A stretch of DNA of 64,000 nucleotides. Source: Ornithinibacillus xuwenensis. Lineage in GTDB: Bacteria; Bacillota; Bacilli; Bacillales; Amphibacillaceae. The stretch covers positions 248,001 to 312,000 of the forward strand of contig NZ_JBDIML010000003.1 in NCBI RefSeq assembly GCF_039614845.1, read 5' to 3'. A model generated the notes under the pieces. It was not told the origin of the DNA and did no database searches. It was given only the letters and a program-made list of their open reading frames with translations. Position 1 is the stretch's first letter. Each line of letters starts with the position of its first letter. Position numbers and translations under genes: made by a program. This document shows positions 15,760 to 24,104 of this stretch, piece by piece.

Positions 15760-15857
15760 AGCAAGCTCCTTTTTTATATCAATTATTTTGACTATATCCC
15801 ATTATAACTATAAACTAAACATAAAATCATTTATTTATTAGAATTGAAGGTGATTCG

Positions 15858-16718
15858 ATGAGTGTGAAAATTATGGCTGATTCAGCTAGTGACCTGACAC
15901 AAAGCTACTTTACTGAATATGACATGGAGATGGTATCCTTGACCGTCCACTTAGATGACAAGGATTATGAGGACGGAGTAGCCATTACACCAAAAAATGT
16001 TTTTGATGCAATGCGGGAAGGCAAATCTCCCAAAACCTCCCAGGTATCACCACAGACATTTAAAACTATTTTTACCTCTTATGCGGAGTCTAAACAAACT
16101 TTGGTTTATTTAGCTTTCTCATCCGAGCTTTCCGGTACATATCAAACAGCTAAAATGATGGAGCAAGAAGTAAAGGAAGAGTATCCGGATGCTGATATCC
16201 ATGTAATCGATACGAAATGCGCATCAATTGGCTATGGCCTAGTTGTTCTGAATGCTGCTAAACTAGCTAATGAAGGTAAATCAAAGGAAGAAATCATGGA
16301 GGATGCGAAAAAACGAGCACTTCATATGGAGCATATTTTTACCGTAGATGATTTAGAATATCTGCAACGTGGCGGACGAGTAAGTAAAGCAGCCGCTTTT
16401 GTTGGTACCTTGCTTAATATTAAGCCAATACTTCACGTAGAGGATGGAAAATTAATTCCACTTGAAAAAATGCGTGGAACGAAGAAGCTTCTTGGTCGCA
16501 TGCTTGAAATTATGGAAGAACGTGGCTTAAACTTCGAAAATCAAACCATCGGTATTAGCCATGGTGACGATTTAGAACGCGCAGAAAAGCTAGCAGAAAT
16601 GATTAAAGAGAAATTTGGCGTTAAAGATGTTATTATTGAATTTGTCGGCTCCGCAATCGGTGCCCATTCTGGACCTGGTACACTTGCACTATTTTTCTTA
16701 AATAAATCTTTTGAATAA
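15858..16718 (+). CDS. yitS: DegV-family fatty acid-binding protein, 286 aa
   Basis: DegV/FakB proteins bind a fatty acid and present it to FakA kinase. The N-terminal motif ADSASDLTQ, the middle YLAFSSELSGTYQTA and the C-terminal IGAHSGPGTLALFF are diagnostic of this family and line the lipid pocket. The length of 286 fits. AAGGTG precedes the ATG at 15858. The neighbour yitT, on the other strand, gives the B. subtilis yitS-yitT pair. FakA is not in this window. Confidence 0.9.
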   Translation: MSVKIMADSASDLTQSYFTEYDMEMVSLTVHLDDKDYEDGVAITPKNVFDAMREGKSPKTSQVSPQTFKTIFTSYAESKQTLVYLAFSSELSGTYQTAKMMEQEVKEEYPDADIHVIDTKCASIGYGLVVLNAAKLANEGKSKEEIMEDAKKRALHMEHIFTVDDLEYLQRGGRVSKAAAFVGTLLNIKPILHVEDGKLIPLEKMRGTKKLLGRMLEIMEERGLNFENQTIGISHGDDLERAEKLAEMIKEKFGVKDVIIEFVGSAIGAHSGPGTLALFFLNKSFE

Positions 16719-16732
16719 TAACCAGATAATAA

Positions 16733-16763
16733 AACTGACTCAATGACCTGAGTCAGTTTTTTT
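16733..16763 (+). terminator. Terminator of the degV-family gene
   Basis: AACTGACTCA and TGAGTCAGTT form a perfect 10-bp stem with a 6-base loop and a T run. Confidence 0.9.
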
Positions 16764-16862
16764 CGTTTTTTTGAAAGCCATGCTTTTTTTTTGAAACAAA
16801 TCATTCAATGGGTACGTCTTATTCGAAAATGAAATGTTTTTCTGATTTAAGGGGTGAAAAAA

Positions 16863-19115
16863 ATGAAAAAGAAAATTGGGTTAATTAGTATTGGGGTTAT
16901 TAGCATTGTTATTCTCATGATATTCCTGTTTACAAATCGGATTACAGCAGAAATTCCTTCTGCCTCCAGTTTTGTACCAACTTATAAAGATTGGACGGTA
17001 CATTTCTCCGAACCGATGAATCCAGATACGTTCACGGAAGAAAACGTCCTTGTACAAAACAAAAGTGGAGAACCGATTGCTGTAACATTAGAATGGAATG
17101 AAGCAAACACCATCTTAACACTGCGGGCACCTGAAAGAGGCTACAGCATTGATGAGACATATCAAATAGTTATTTCAAATAATGTGGAAACTGCATCAGG
17201 TAGAAATTTATCAAAGAAGTTCTCTCATAACTTCACAGCTGTCGGGGAACTGCCAAGTATTAAGGATCAAAAGCAGCTTATCACCTTACTTGAAGAGCGG
17301 ATGGAAGCGCAGCAAAAAAATGAATTTGTAACATTTGAAAGTGATACTGGTAGCGCTGAGGCTAAGGAATCTGCGGATACGGCAGTAGCTGATGAAAGCT
17401 CATCCGGTGATGGCTCTTCTAATACAAATGTCCAAGTGGATGGGGTCGATGAGGCCGATATCATAAAAACAAACGGAGAATCAATTTTCTTTGTTCGAGA
17501 CGGTGATATAATTATTACCTCAACAGATGAAGAAAATAGTGAAGTACTCAGCCAAATTAAGCTAGAAAATTACTATCCAAATGAAATATATTTGCACGAT
17601 AAGCTATTAATAACGATAGGAAATAAATCTGAGCCATTGCGGAAAGTTAAAGAATCCGATAAAGAGCCTGGAGAAACGGTTGACAGTGAAATTGGCATCT
17701 ATGAACCAATGTATTCTAGTCAAACAACAGTCTATATTTACGATGTTCAAAACCCAGAAGAACCAAAACAAATACGTGAAGTAAGTCATGAAGGCTATTA
17801 CAATACTTCCAGAATATTAGATGGTTATCTTTATCTAATAGCCAATGAACATCCTCCCTTTCATATCCTAGAACAAGAAGATGTAGAAGTACGTCCATTT
17901 ATTAAGGATACAGCAATTAGCGAAGCCAGTAAGCCAGTAGATTTTAACGATATGTACTTCTTCCCAGAGAGTGATGAGGAGCAGTTTTTAATTTTGGCAT
18001 CTATTGATTTGGAGGATATGGAAAAGGAGGCCAATATAGAGACATACCTTGGCGCCTCTGAACAAATCTATATGTCTCAAGAAAATCTTTATGTAGCAGT
18101 AAATAAATACACGGATACGGAGTCTTCTAAATCAACATCAAGTGATAAGGCAGAGATTATGATTTGGCGACCAGAAAATGTCGATACTGAAATTACCCAG
18201 TTTCAAATTGATAATGGTTCATTAACATATAATGCTTCTACAGTAGTAAACGGTACACTAATCAATCAATTTGCAATGGACGAACGCGACAACACCTTTC
18301 GAGTTGCTACAACCAAGGAGAACTGGGAGGATGATGAGCAAGCTTCTACCAATAATCTGTACACCTTTGATCAGAACCTACAACCGCTTGGTTCTGTTGA
18401 AGGACTTGCTGAAGGAGAACGAATTTATAGTGTTCGTTTTATGAAAGATGTAGCGTATATGGTAACATTCAAACAGGTTGACCCGTTATTTGTAATCGAC
18501 CTTAAAGACCCTGCAAATCCTACCGTATTAGGAGAATTAAAAATACCAGGATTTAGTAATTACTTGCACCCATTAGATGAAAATCATGTCATAGGATTTG
18601 GACAACATACCAAACTAATCGAAGAAGAAGGTATGAATGAACCAAGGGTCCAAACAGCCGGAGTAAAAATTTCTGTTTTTGACGTCAGTGATCCAACAAA
18701 CCCAACAGAAAAATACAGTGAAGTTATTGGGCAAGGGGGTTCATACTCTGAAATCTTGCATAATCACAAGGCTTTATATCAACACCCGACAGAAAACCTA
18801 TTTGGCTTCCCGGCAGTTTTATCCGAAACTAAGCTCATTAATAAAGGAGATATTTCCTATGAGGAGTACAATCCTATTTTTGAAGGGGCAATCCTCTACA
18901 AAATAACTGCTGAAGATGGGATACAACTGTATGATACAGTTACGCATCAAGCTGAGTTTGATGAATATCCAGAATGGACATCGGAGATAAAGAGAATGGT
19001 ATCCGTTGATGATACACTGTACACATTCTCATGGAATCAAATGAAAGTATATGATATTTCCAGCCAACAAGTTGTGAAATCCGTTGACTTACCCGAGCTT
19101 CACATCAACTATTAA
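16863..19115 (+). CDS. Membrane-anchored beta-propeller protein with Ig-like domain, 750 aa
   Basis: An N-terminal signal anchor (residues about 1-27) is followed by an SbsA/Big_5-type Ig-like domain (about residues 28-120: TVHFSEPMNPDTFTEEN...LTLRAPERGYSIDETYQI), a low-complexity acidic/serine linker, and the secreted beta-propeller family block beginning NVQVDGVDEADIIKTNGE (about residue 192) to the C-terminus. The propeller repeats each end in ...VYDV/IDLKDPANP... motifs. The protein should lie outside the membrane; its ligand is unknown. I choose ATG 16863 because AAGGGG is 8 bases upstream; the GTG at 16854 overlaps that site. It is monocistronic. Confidence 0.85.
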   Translation: MKKKIGLISIGVISIVILMIFLFTNRITAEIPSASSFVPTYKDWTVHFSEPMNPDTFTEENVLVQNKSGEPIAVTLEWNEANTILTLRAPERGYSIDETYQIVISNNVETASGRNLSKKFSHNFTAVGELPSIKDQKQLITLLEERMEAQQKNEFVTFESDTGSAEAKESADTAVADESSSGDGSSNTNVQVDGVDEADIIKTNGESIFFVRDGDIIITSTDEENSEVLSQIKLENYYPNEIYLHDKLLITIGNKSEPLRKVKESDKEPGETVDSEIGIYEPMYSSQTTVYIYDVQNPEEPKQIREVSHEGYYNTSRILDGYLYLIANEHPPFHILEQEDVEVRPFIKDTAISEASKPVDFNDMYFFPESDEEQFLILASIDLEDMEKEANIETYLGASEQIYMSQENLYVAVNKYTDTESSKSTSSDKAEIMIWRPENVDTEITQFQIDNGSLTYNASTVVNGTLINQFAMDERDNTFRVATTKENWEDDEQASTNNLYTFDQNLQPLGSVEGLAEGERIYSVRFMKDVAYMVTFKQVDPLFVIDLKDPANPTVLGELKIPGFSNYLHPLDENHVIGFGQHTKLIEEEGMNEPRVQTAGVKISVFDVSDPTNPTEKYSEVIGQGGSYSEILHNHKALYQHPTENLFGFPAVLSETKLINKGDISYEEYNPIFEGAILYKITAEDGIQLYDTVTHQAEFDEYPEWTSEIKRMVSVDDTLYTFSWNQMKVYDISSQQVVKSVDLPELHINY

Positions 19116-19122
19116 TTAGAAG

Positions 19123-19153
19123 GGAGAATACAAATGATGTATTCTCCTTTTTT
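19123..19153 (+). terminator. Terminator of the beta-propeller gene
   Basis: GGAGAATACA and TGTATTCTCC pair perfectly around AATGA and are followed by six T. Confidence 0.9.
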
Positions 19154-19315
19154 GCATGTGAGTTGGCTTGTTATTAGGACTTTAGATTTTGGCACGGAAC
19201 TTTAACCTTTTTCTGCCATTCTTTAGCCTTTTCACATTTTTAGCATGTTTTATTAAATTCTCACATATATTTTTTATACAGTCGTACTTGGTATATGTTC
19301 AGAAGGAGGATAGAT

Positions 19316-19501
19316 ATGCTAATAAACGAATTAATTTCTGTCTATGAAACGGAACGACAAGAATCCCCTAAAACACTAAATGATTTATTAGACTACTTTC
19401 AAAAGAAGTATATTGCTGGTGACATTGATATTAAATCCTATCGAGACATATATAATTTCTTACATCAACAGGGTGCTACTTCAGCACACGAATATGTATA
19501 A
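19316..19501 (+). CDS. YppF-like small protein, 61 aa
   Basis: A short acidic helical protein with the block LNDLLDYFQKKYIAGDIDIKSYRDIYNFL that resembles B. subtilis YppF as I recall it. AAGGAGGA lies 7 bases before the ATG at 19316, which decides the start over an ATG at 19295. It has its own promoter region and terminator. Function is unknown. Confidence 0.6.
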   Translation: MLINELISVYETERQESPKTLNDLLDYFQKKYIAGDIDIKSYRDIYNFLHQQGATSAHEYV

Positions 19502-19510
19502 TTGAAACCG

Positions 19511-19533
19511 AAGTCCTAAGCTAGGGCTTTTTC
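19511..19533 (+). terminator. Terminator of the YppF-like gene
   Basis: AAGTCCTA and TAGGGCTT pair (one wobble) around AGC and are followed by TTTTC. Confidence 0.65.
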
Positions 19534-19611
19534 TTTTGCATAAAATTTTCTCATGGTTTCGCTGAAAATGGGTAAAATGGATAACATATTCTTACATAGG
19601 AGGCTAATCAC

Positions 19612-20478
19612 GTGACAGCAAATAAAGACCCAAAAACTCCACCACCACAGGAGCAAGATCAGCAACCGGGAATTGAATCCAACATGCATCCAGAGCCAGA
19701 GTATATCCGAAAAGACTATAAAGGAAGTCAAAAACTAGACGGTAAAGTTGCTATTATAACAGGGGGAGACAGTGGTATTGGGCGTTCGATAAGTGTGCAT
19801 TATGCTCAAGAAGGTGCGAATGTCGCAATTATATATCTCAACGAGGATAAAGATGCCCATGAAACGAAGCAATTAGTTGAAAGTGCTGGGCAGAAATGCC
19901 TTCTAATAGCGGGGGATATTGCAGATCCTGCATTTTGTAATCAGGCAGTTAAGCAAGTAATGGATCAATTTAACCAAATTGATATCGTGATTAATAATGC
20001 AGCAGAGCAGCATCCACAAAGTGATTTTATGAATATCTCCCAAAATCAATTGGAGCGTACCTTTAAGACGAATGTATTTGGGATGTTTTATATGACGCAA
20101 GCTGCATTACCTCATATGAAAAAAGGAAGTACCATTATTAATACTTCCTCCATTACAGCATATCAAGGAAATAAGGATTTAATTGATTATAGCTCTACCA
20201 AAGGTGCAATAACTACATTTACAAGGTCCCTATCGGAATCATTAATTGGCAAAGGGATTCGTGTGAATGCTGTTGCTCCAGGTCCGATTTGGACCCCACT
20301 TATCCCTTCTACCTTTAATGCAAAAAAGGTCGATACCTTTGGATCTAATACTCCAATGAAACGTATGGGCCAGCCTAAAGAACTCGGACCAGCATATGTG
20401 TATTTAGCAAGTGAAGACTCGAGCTACGTCTCAGGAGAGGTGATCCACATAAATGGTGGAACCATTGTAAATGGCTAA
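19612..20478 (+). CDS. Short-chain dehydrogenase/reductase, general-stress type, 288 aa
   Basis: A classical SDR with an extra proline-rich N-terminal tail (about 40 residues, PKTPPPQEQDQQPG) typical of the YhdF/YhxC/Gsp39 group. The cofactor loop is TGGDSGIGRS (about residue 51), NNAAE follows, and the catalytic Ser-Tyr-Lys lie in NTSSITAY...YSSTKGA (Tyr about 201, Lys about 205). The C-terminus GEVIHINGGTIVNG is standard. It should reduce or oxidise a small carbonyl or alcohol with NAD(P)H. The start is GTG at 19612 behind AGGAGG. It may belong to the SigB stress response as its relatives do; no SigB promoter was verified. Confidence 0.9.
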   Translation: MTANKDPKTPPPQEQDQQPGIESNMHPEPEYIRKDYKGSQKLDGKVAIITGGDSGIGRSISVHYAQEGANVAIIYLNEDKDAHETKQLVESAGQKCLLIAGDIADPAFCNQAVKQVMDQFNQIDIVINNAAEQHPQSDFMNISQNQLERTFKTNVFGMFYMTQAALPHMKKGSTIINTSSITAYQGNKDLIDYSSTKGAITTFTRSLSESLIGKGIRVNAVAPGPIWTPLIPSTFNAKKVDTFGSNTPMKRMGQPKELGPAYVYLASEDSSYVSGEVIHINGGTIVNG

Positions 20479-20498
20479 CTTTATGACAGGATGCTATG

Positions 20499-20903
20499 TC
20501 AACAACTGGCATCTGTCTTTAACAATTCTAATAGTACATCTTGATCCTCAGGGTACGCATGTATCATTGAAGCCACGTCATCAAATGACTTCCAACCAAC
20601 CTCAATGATTGTGTTATCAGGATCTTGTATACCGAGACTTTCACCTATTTTCCGAACGAGAAAGTATGACGTTCTAACGAAAATCCCTTCTATTTCAGTT
20701 TCTTTGACAAAGCGCTCATTGATTATCTCTACTGAATAGCCAGTTTCTTCCTTCACCTCACGAATACAGCATTCCTCAGGGGTCTCACCATTTTCCATCC
20801 CACCCGATGGAACTGCCCAGCCTTCTGTGTCGTTTGCCTTTACCATTAAAACCTCATGTTGGTCATTAATACAAATTGCTGCTGAACCGTACCATTCTTT
20901 CAT
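20499..20903 (-). CDS. Nudix hydrolase, 134 aa
   Basis: The Nudix box is intact (GGMENGETPEECCIREVKEETGY, residues about 33-55: G-x5-E-x7-REVKEE-x-G), so the protein should hydrolyse a nucleoside diphosphate linked to another group. It is cytoplasmic and of normal size. GGAGG precedes the ATG. It heads downstream of two other minus-strand genes (a second Nudix and an acetyltransferase) with short gaps (32 and 22 bases), which suggests one operon. Substrate is not predictable. Confidence 0.9.
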   Translation of the reverse strand: MKEWYGSAAICINDQHEVLMVKANDTEGWAVPSGGMENGETPEECCIREVKEETGYSVEIINERFVKETEIEGIFVRTSYFLVRKIGESLGIQDPDNTIIEVGWKSFDDVASMIHAYPEDQDVLLELLKTDASC

Positions 20904-20935
20904 CTCTCTCCTCCACTCTAATCCTTACTTTCATG

Positions 20936-21385
20936 TCAATCGATACAAGAAATGATTCGATAATCTACTTCATCGATATAGCCAATCTCCTCTTGTAAAT
21001 CCCATAGTATAATCTGAGAGGTTTCAGTATTCTCTTGAAAGGGCATCAACCGATCTATGGTTGAGGTATATACAGGGTTATACTTTACGCTGGCTGTTTC
21101 AATATGTTCAGACTTTAATAAGCCTTTAAAAGTCAGTTCTGCTACAAGTTGCCCTGTCTCCTCAAACAGCTCTCGTTTGGCACAATCCATTGGAGTCTCA
21201 TTCCCCTCACGACTCCCTGCAGGTATTTCCCACTGTTTGCGCCAGATATTATAACATAGAAGAAATTTCCCACTGCATCGAATGACAGCAAACGAACCTG
21301 CTAATGGATAATATGTATTCATGCTTGATTCTTCAACTTTAATGAAATCACGAAATTTCCAGCCATTATTCTTCATGAAAACCAC
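20936..21385 (-). CDS. Nudix hydrolase, 149 aa, GTG start
   Basis: The Nudix box GSREGNETPMDCAKRELFEETG is complete at about residues 57-78. The sequence around it (FLLCYNIWRKQWEIPAG) matches MutT/YtkD-like sanitising hydrolases, but the substrate is unknown. I take GTG at 21385, eight bases after AAAGGAG; a TTG at 21418 would overlap the upstream acetyltransferase and lacks a site. It lies between the acetyltransferase and the other Nudix gene in a likely three-gene operon. Confidence 0.85.
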   Translation of the reverse strand: MVFMKNNGWKFRDFIKVEESSMNTYYPLAGSFAVIRCSGKFLLCYNIWRKQWEIPAGSREGNETPMDCAKRELFEETGQLVAELTFKGLLKSEHIETASVKYNPVYTSTIDRLMPFQENTETSQIILWDLQEEIGYIDEVDYRIISCID

Positions 21386-21407
21386 TCTGATTTCTCCTTT
21401 ACTATCT

Positions 21408-21929
21408 CTATTCTGCAATTAACTGTATGTCATCCCAACCATATGCAAGAAGAACTAAATCATCTCCTCCAATTGTAATTGATTTATTATCAACAATTAG
21501 CCTTGCACCCATATTTTCATAAAAGGTTTTAGAAGAATTATCGGCTAACACCCAAACTAATGCTGTATTCATTTGCAGACTGATGAATCTTTGAAAAAGA
21601 ACCTGCAATAATTGCTTACCAACACCTTGACCTTGATACTCGCTTAAAATATAGATGGAGGTAATATCTCCATCATAGCCGGGGTAATTGCCACTTCGTT
21701 CTCTCCCACCGTCTACAAACCCTATAATTTTACCTTCAGGATTTTCAGCTACAAATACATGATTGTCATCTCTACTAATATTGCGTTCCCAAAGCTCTGT
21801 TCGTTGTTCGTAGGAAAGCCTATTTAAATATTCATCTTTAATGATTCCACTATAGGTAGTTCTCCAACAATCAACATGCACCCTTGCTATTGCTTTCGCA
21901 TCGGAAAATTTTCCTTCTCTTATGCGCAT
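21408..21929 (-). CDS. GNAT-family N-acetyltransferase, 173 aa
   Basis: The protein begins MRIREGKFSDAKAIARVHVDCWRTTYSGII, a common start of GNAT enzymes, and has motif A SEYQGQGVGKQLLQ (about residues 93-106) for acetyl-CoA and motif B NSSKTFYENMGA. It probably acetylates a small amine or peptide N-terminus. It is divergent from the PfkB gene across about 145 bases and heads the likely operon with two Nudix hydrolases, a grouping that hints at small-molecule or nucleotide damage control (inference). Confidence 0.85.
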   Translation of the reverse strand: MRIREGKFSDAKAIARVHVDCWRTTYSGIIKDEYLNRLSYEQRTELWERNISRDDNHVFVAENPEGKIIGFVDGGRERSGNYPGYDGDITSIYILSEYQGQGVGKQLLQVLFQRFISLQMNTALVWVLADNSSKTFYENMGARLIVDNKSITIGGDDLVLLAYGWDDIQLIAE

Positions 21930-22074
21930 GGTACTCTTCCCCCCATTACCTGTAAAATTCTTTACACAAATTTTCAGCTACCTTATGCTTATAATTATAT
22001 TTCGATTAAAAGCACAAAAATCCTTTAACTTTCAACAGAATGCAAATAGATTGTATAGAAAGGGACGTCATCGA

Positions 22075-22980
22075 ATGAAGAAGGGAATTATCTCATATGG
22101 AGAAGCATTTATTGATTATATTGCGATAGACCAGAATAATGATCGATTTAATCGCTATCTAGGAGGAACGACAATCAACGTAGCGGTAGGTGTGCGTAGA
22201 TTAGGAAGTCCGGCTTCTTATCTATGTAAGAAAGGAACGGATGAAACAAGTGATTTTGTTGTGAATGCTCTAAAAAATGAAGGAGTGGATGTATCGTATA
22301 GTAAAACTAGTCCGAACAAACAAATATGTAGGGTCTATATTCATCGTAATGAACAAGGTGACCGTTACTTCCATACCTATATTGACCAGACGCCTGATGA
22401 ACAGTTGCAAGAGGATGAGTTGGATGCTCATTTTTTTCATCATGCTGCTATACTATACGTTGGATCTGGTACCCTTTTCAATCCGATTTCTCGACAGACT
22501 ACAAAAGCTGCAATTGAATTAGCGAAGAACTCCAATACACTTGTAGCTTTTGATGCCAATATTCGAATGAAGCGATGGGAAAGCGAACAAATTTGTAGAG
22601 AGACAATCAAGGATATCCTTCCAGCTATCGATGTTTTGAAGTTATCCGATGAAGAATTATTATTCTTAATGCAGTCCTCAACTATTGAAGCAGCATTACA
22701 GAAGCTTACCCATTACCATATTCCATTTATTTGGATTACTAAAGGGGAAAATGGTGCTATCGCCATTCATAATCAGATCCGTATCGAAGTTGCCGTTTCC
22801 CATGTGGATGTCGTTGATACTACAGGAGCGGGCGATGCATTTATGGCTGGTATACTACATTGTATTGATAAAAAGGGACTGCCGACTAATATCCAGAAGC
22901 TACGGGAATACACTGAATTCGCTAATAAACTTGGTGCTATCACCTGTACGAAGCAAGGTTCCCTTTCAGCTTTCACTTAA
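22075..22980 (+). CDS. PfkB-family carbohydrate kinase, 301 aa
   Basis: The PfkB signatures are present: an N-terminal YLGGTTINVAVGVRRLG (sugar-binding, about residues 29-45) and the C-terminal DTTGAGDAFMAG (about residues 247-258), where Asp255 is the catalytic base and GAGD forms the anion hole. Fructose or 2-keto-3-deoxygluconate are likely substrates, but which is unclear. The start at 22075 has AAAGGGA about 10 bases upstream and begins MKKGIISYGEAFID; the open frame extends upstream to 21922 but that part overlaps the divergent promoter. Its 3' end overlaps the convergent gene by 4 bases. Confidence 0.85.
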   Translation: MKKGIISYGEAFIDYIAIDQNNDRFNRYLGGTTINVAVGVRRLGSPASYLCKKGTDETSDFVVNALKNEGVDVSYSKTSPNKQICRVYIHRNEQGDRYFHTYIDQTPDEQLQEDELDAHFFHHAAILYVGSGTLFNPISRQTTKAAIELAKNSNTLVAFDANIRMKRWESEQICRETIKDILPAIDVLKLSDEELLFLMQSSTIEAALQKLTHYHIPFIWITKGENGAIAIHNQIRIEVAVSHVDVVDTTGAGDAFMAGILHCIDKKGLPTNIQKLREYTEFANKLGAITCTKQGSLSAFT

Positions 22981-23378
22981 ATTCGATAGGATGTTATTTC
23001 TTTCATTTTGGCATGTTTGCCTGCACTGACAAAACGATAAACGTCACAAAAATCCTGTTTTGTTTGGTCACCAAACTCTAAGTATCCATTAACAGAAGCG
23101 CTACTTCCATGTGTAATTATATTTTCTATATGTAACGCAATAACGCTGTTTTTTAGGAGTTGCTGAAATTGTTCCATAACAATTTTCTTCCCTTTGGTTT
23201 TCTTTGTTCCGATTTGGTTCCATATCACTTCATCCGAAAGAAAATCATTCAGCAACTCTATATCAGCGGTTACTAAAGCAATATTGAATTGTCTGAGTAT
23301 CTCTTTTCTTGGAGCATTACCACATTCTTCCTGGCAATATACTTTTATATCTTTTACCACATCATATTGGCTTCCCAT
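22977..23378 (-). CDS. SnoaL-like (NTF2 fold) protein, 133 aa
   Basis: The central block FNIALVTADIELLNDFLSDEVIWNQIGTKKTKGKKIVMEQFQQL and the later YLEFGDQTKQDFCDVYRFVSAGKHAKMKEITSY match the NTF2/SnoaL fold of small polyketide-cyclase-like and stress-associated proteins. The N-terminal extension contains two Cys (CQEECG). No catalytic residue set is certain. I prefer the ATG at 23378, six bases after AGGAGG, over the one at 23381. Function is unknown. Confidence 0.7.
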   Translation of the reverse strand: MGSQYDVVKDIKVYCQEECGNAPRKEILRQFNIALVTADIELLNDFLSDEVIWNQIGTKKTKGKKIVMEQFQQLLKNSVIALHIENIITHGSSASVNGYLEFGDQTKQDFCDVYRFVSAGKHAKMKEITSYRI

Positions 23379-23458
23379 CATGTACCTCCTAATTCATCGA
23401 ATAAATTATCTGGCATCTAAAATGGTTATCCAAACCGCTAGCCATTCGTTATGCATGA

Positions 23459-23884
23459 TTACGCTTTATCTGGATAGGTTTCTTGTAAAAATTTTATGGA
23501 TTGTTGAATTAATGCCCTTAATACATCAACATCGATATCAGCTATTTTATTAATGTAGACACATGCTTTTCCAGTTGTATGCTTTCCGAAATCATTTAAT
23601 AGTTTTTCGCGCTCCGTGTCACCTGTTGCAAAATAGAGACTAATTTTTGCTTTACGAGGTGAAAATCCCACTAGTGGAGCATCACCTTCGTGACCAGACG
23701 CGTATTTATAATGGTAAGATCCAAAACCAATAATGCTAGGTCCCCACATCTTGGCAGGATATCCCGTTGTCTCTGTAAAAATATCTAGAAGTTTATATGC
23801 ATCTTCTTTCTTCTTTGGAGAATCTACAGCTTCAATGAATTCTAGTACACTATTATCATTTTCTTTCGTCTTTAGCTCGTACAT
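23459..23884 (-). CDS. DUF1801 protein, 141 aa
   Basis: The protein has the DUF1801/YdhG-like pattern: DAYKLLDIFTETTGYPAKMWGPSIIGFGSYHYKY followed by GFSPRKAKISLYF and a C-terminal helical part with KACVYINK. This is a small cytoplasmic fold of unknown role, found across bacteria. GGGAGC lies upstream of the ATG at 23884. It stands alone, on the same strand as the SnoaL-like gene but 77 bases upstream of it. Confidence 0.8.
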   Translation of the reverse strand: MYELKTKENDNSVLEFIEAVDSPKKKEDAYKLLDIFTETTGYPAKMWGPSIIGFGSYHYKYASGHEGDAPLVGFSPRKAKISLYFATGDTEREKLLNDFGKHTTGKACVYINKIADIDVDVLRALIQQSIKFLQETYPDKA

Positions 23885-24072
23885 CCTATCGCTCCCTTTC
23901 TTTTTGTAATAGTATAGCCTTTTAATAGATTATCCAACAGGAGAATGCATGTAAGGCTTTAATGAATATTAATGATTATCCTTGCCTTCACTGATTGTTA
24001 TTTTTCTTTCAAAGAATTTTAACTATTCTCATTTAATTTTAGCTAATATTTAAAACAGTTACAACAAGCAAA

Positions 24073-24100
24073 AAGCAGCATTAGTTTCCTAATGCTGCTT
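24073..24100 (-). terminator. Terminator of the GH13-like gene
   Basis: AAGCAGCATTAG and CTAATGCTGCTT form a perfect 12-bp stem with a 4-base loop; on the minus strand it runs into TTTTTG. Confidence 0.85.
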
Positions 24101-24104
24101 TCCA

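Noticed and set aside
21922..22074. N-terminal extension of the PfkB kinase
   Set aside because: Overlaps the divergent acetyltransferase start and its promoter; the ribosome binding site and family alignment support 22075.
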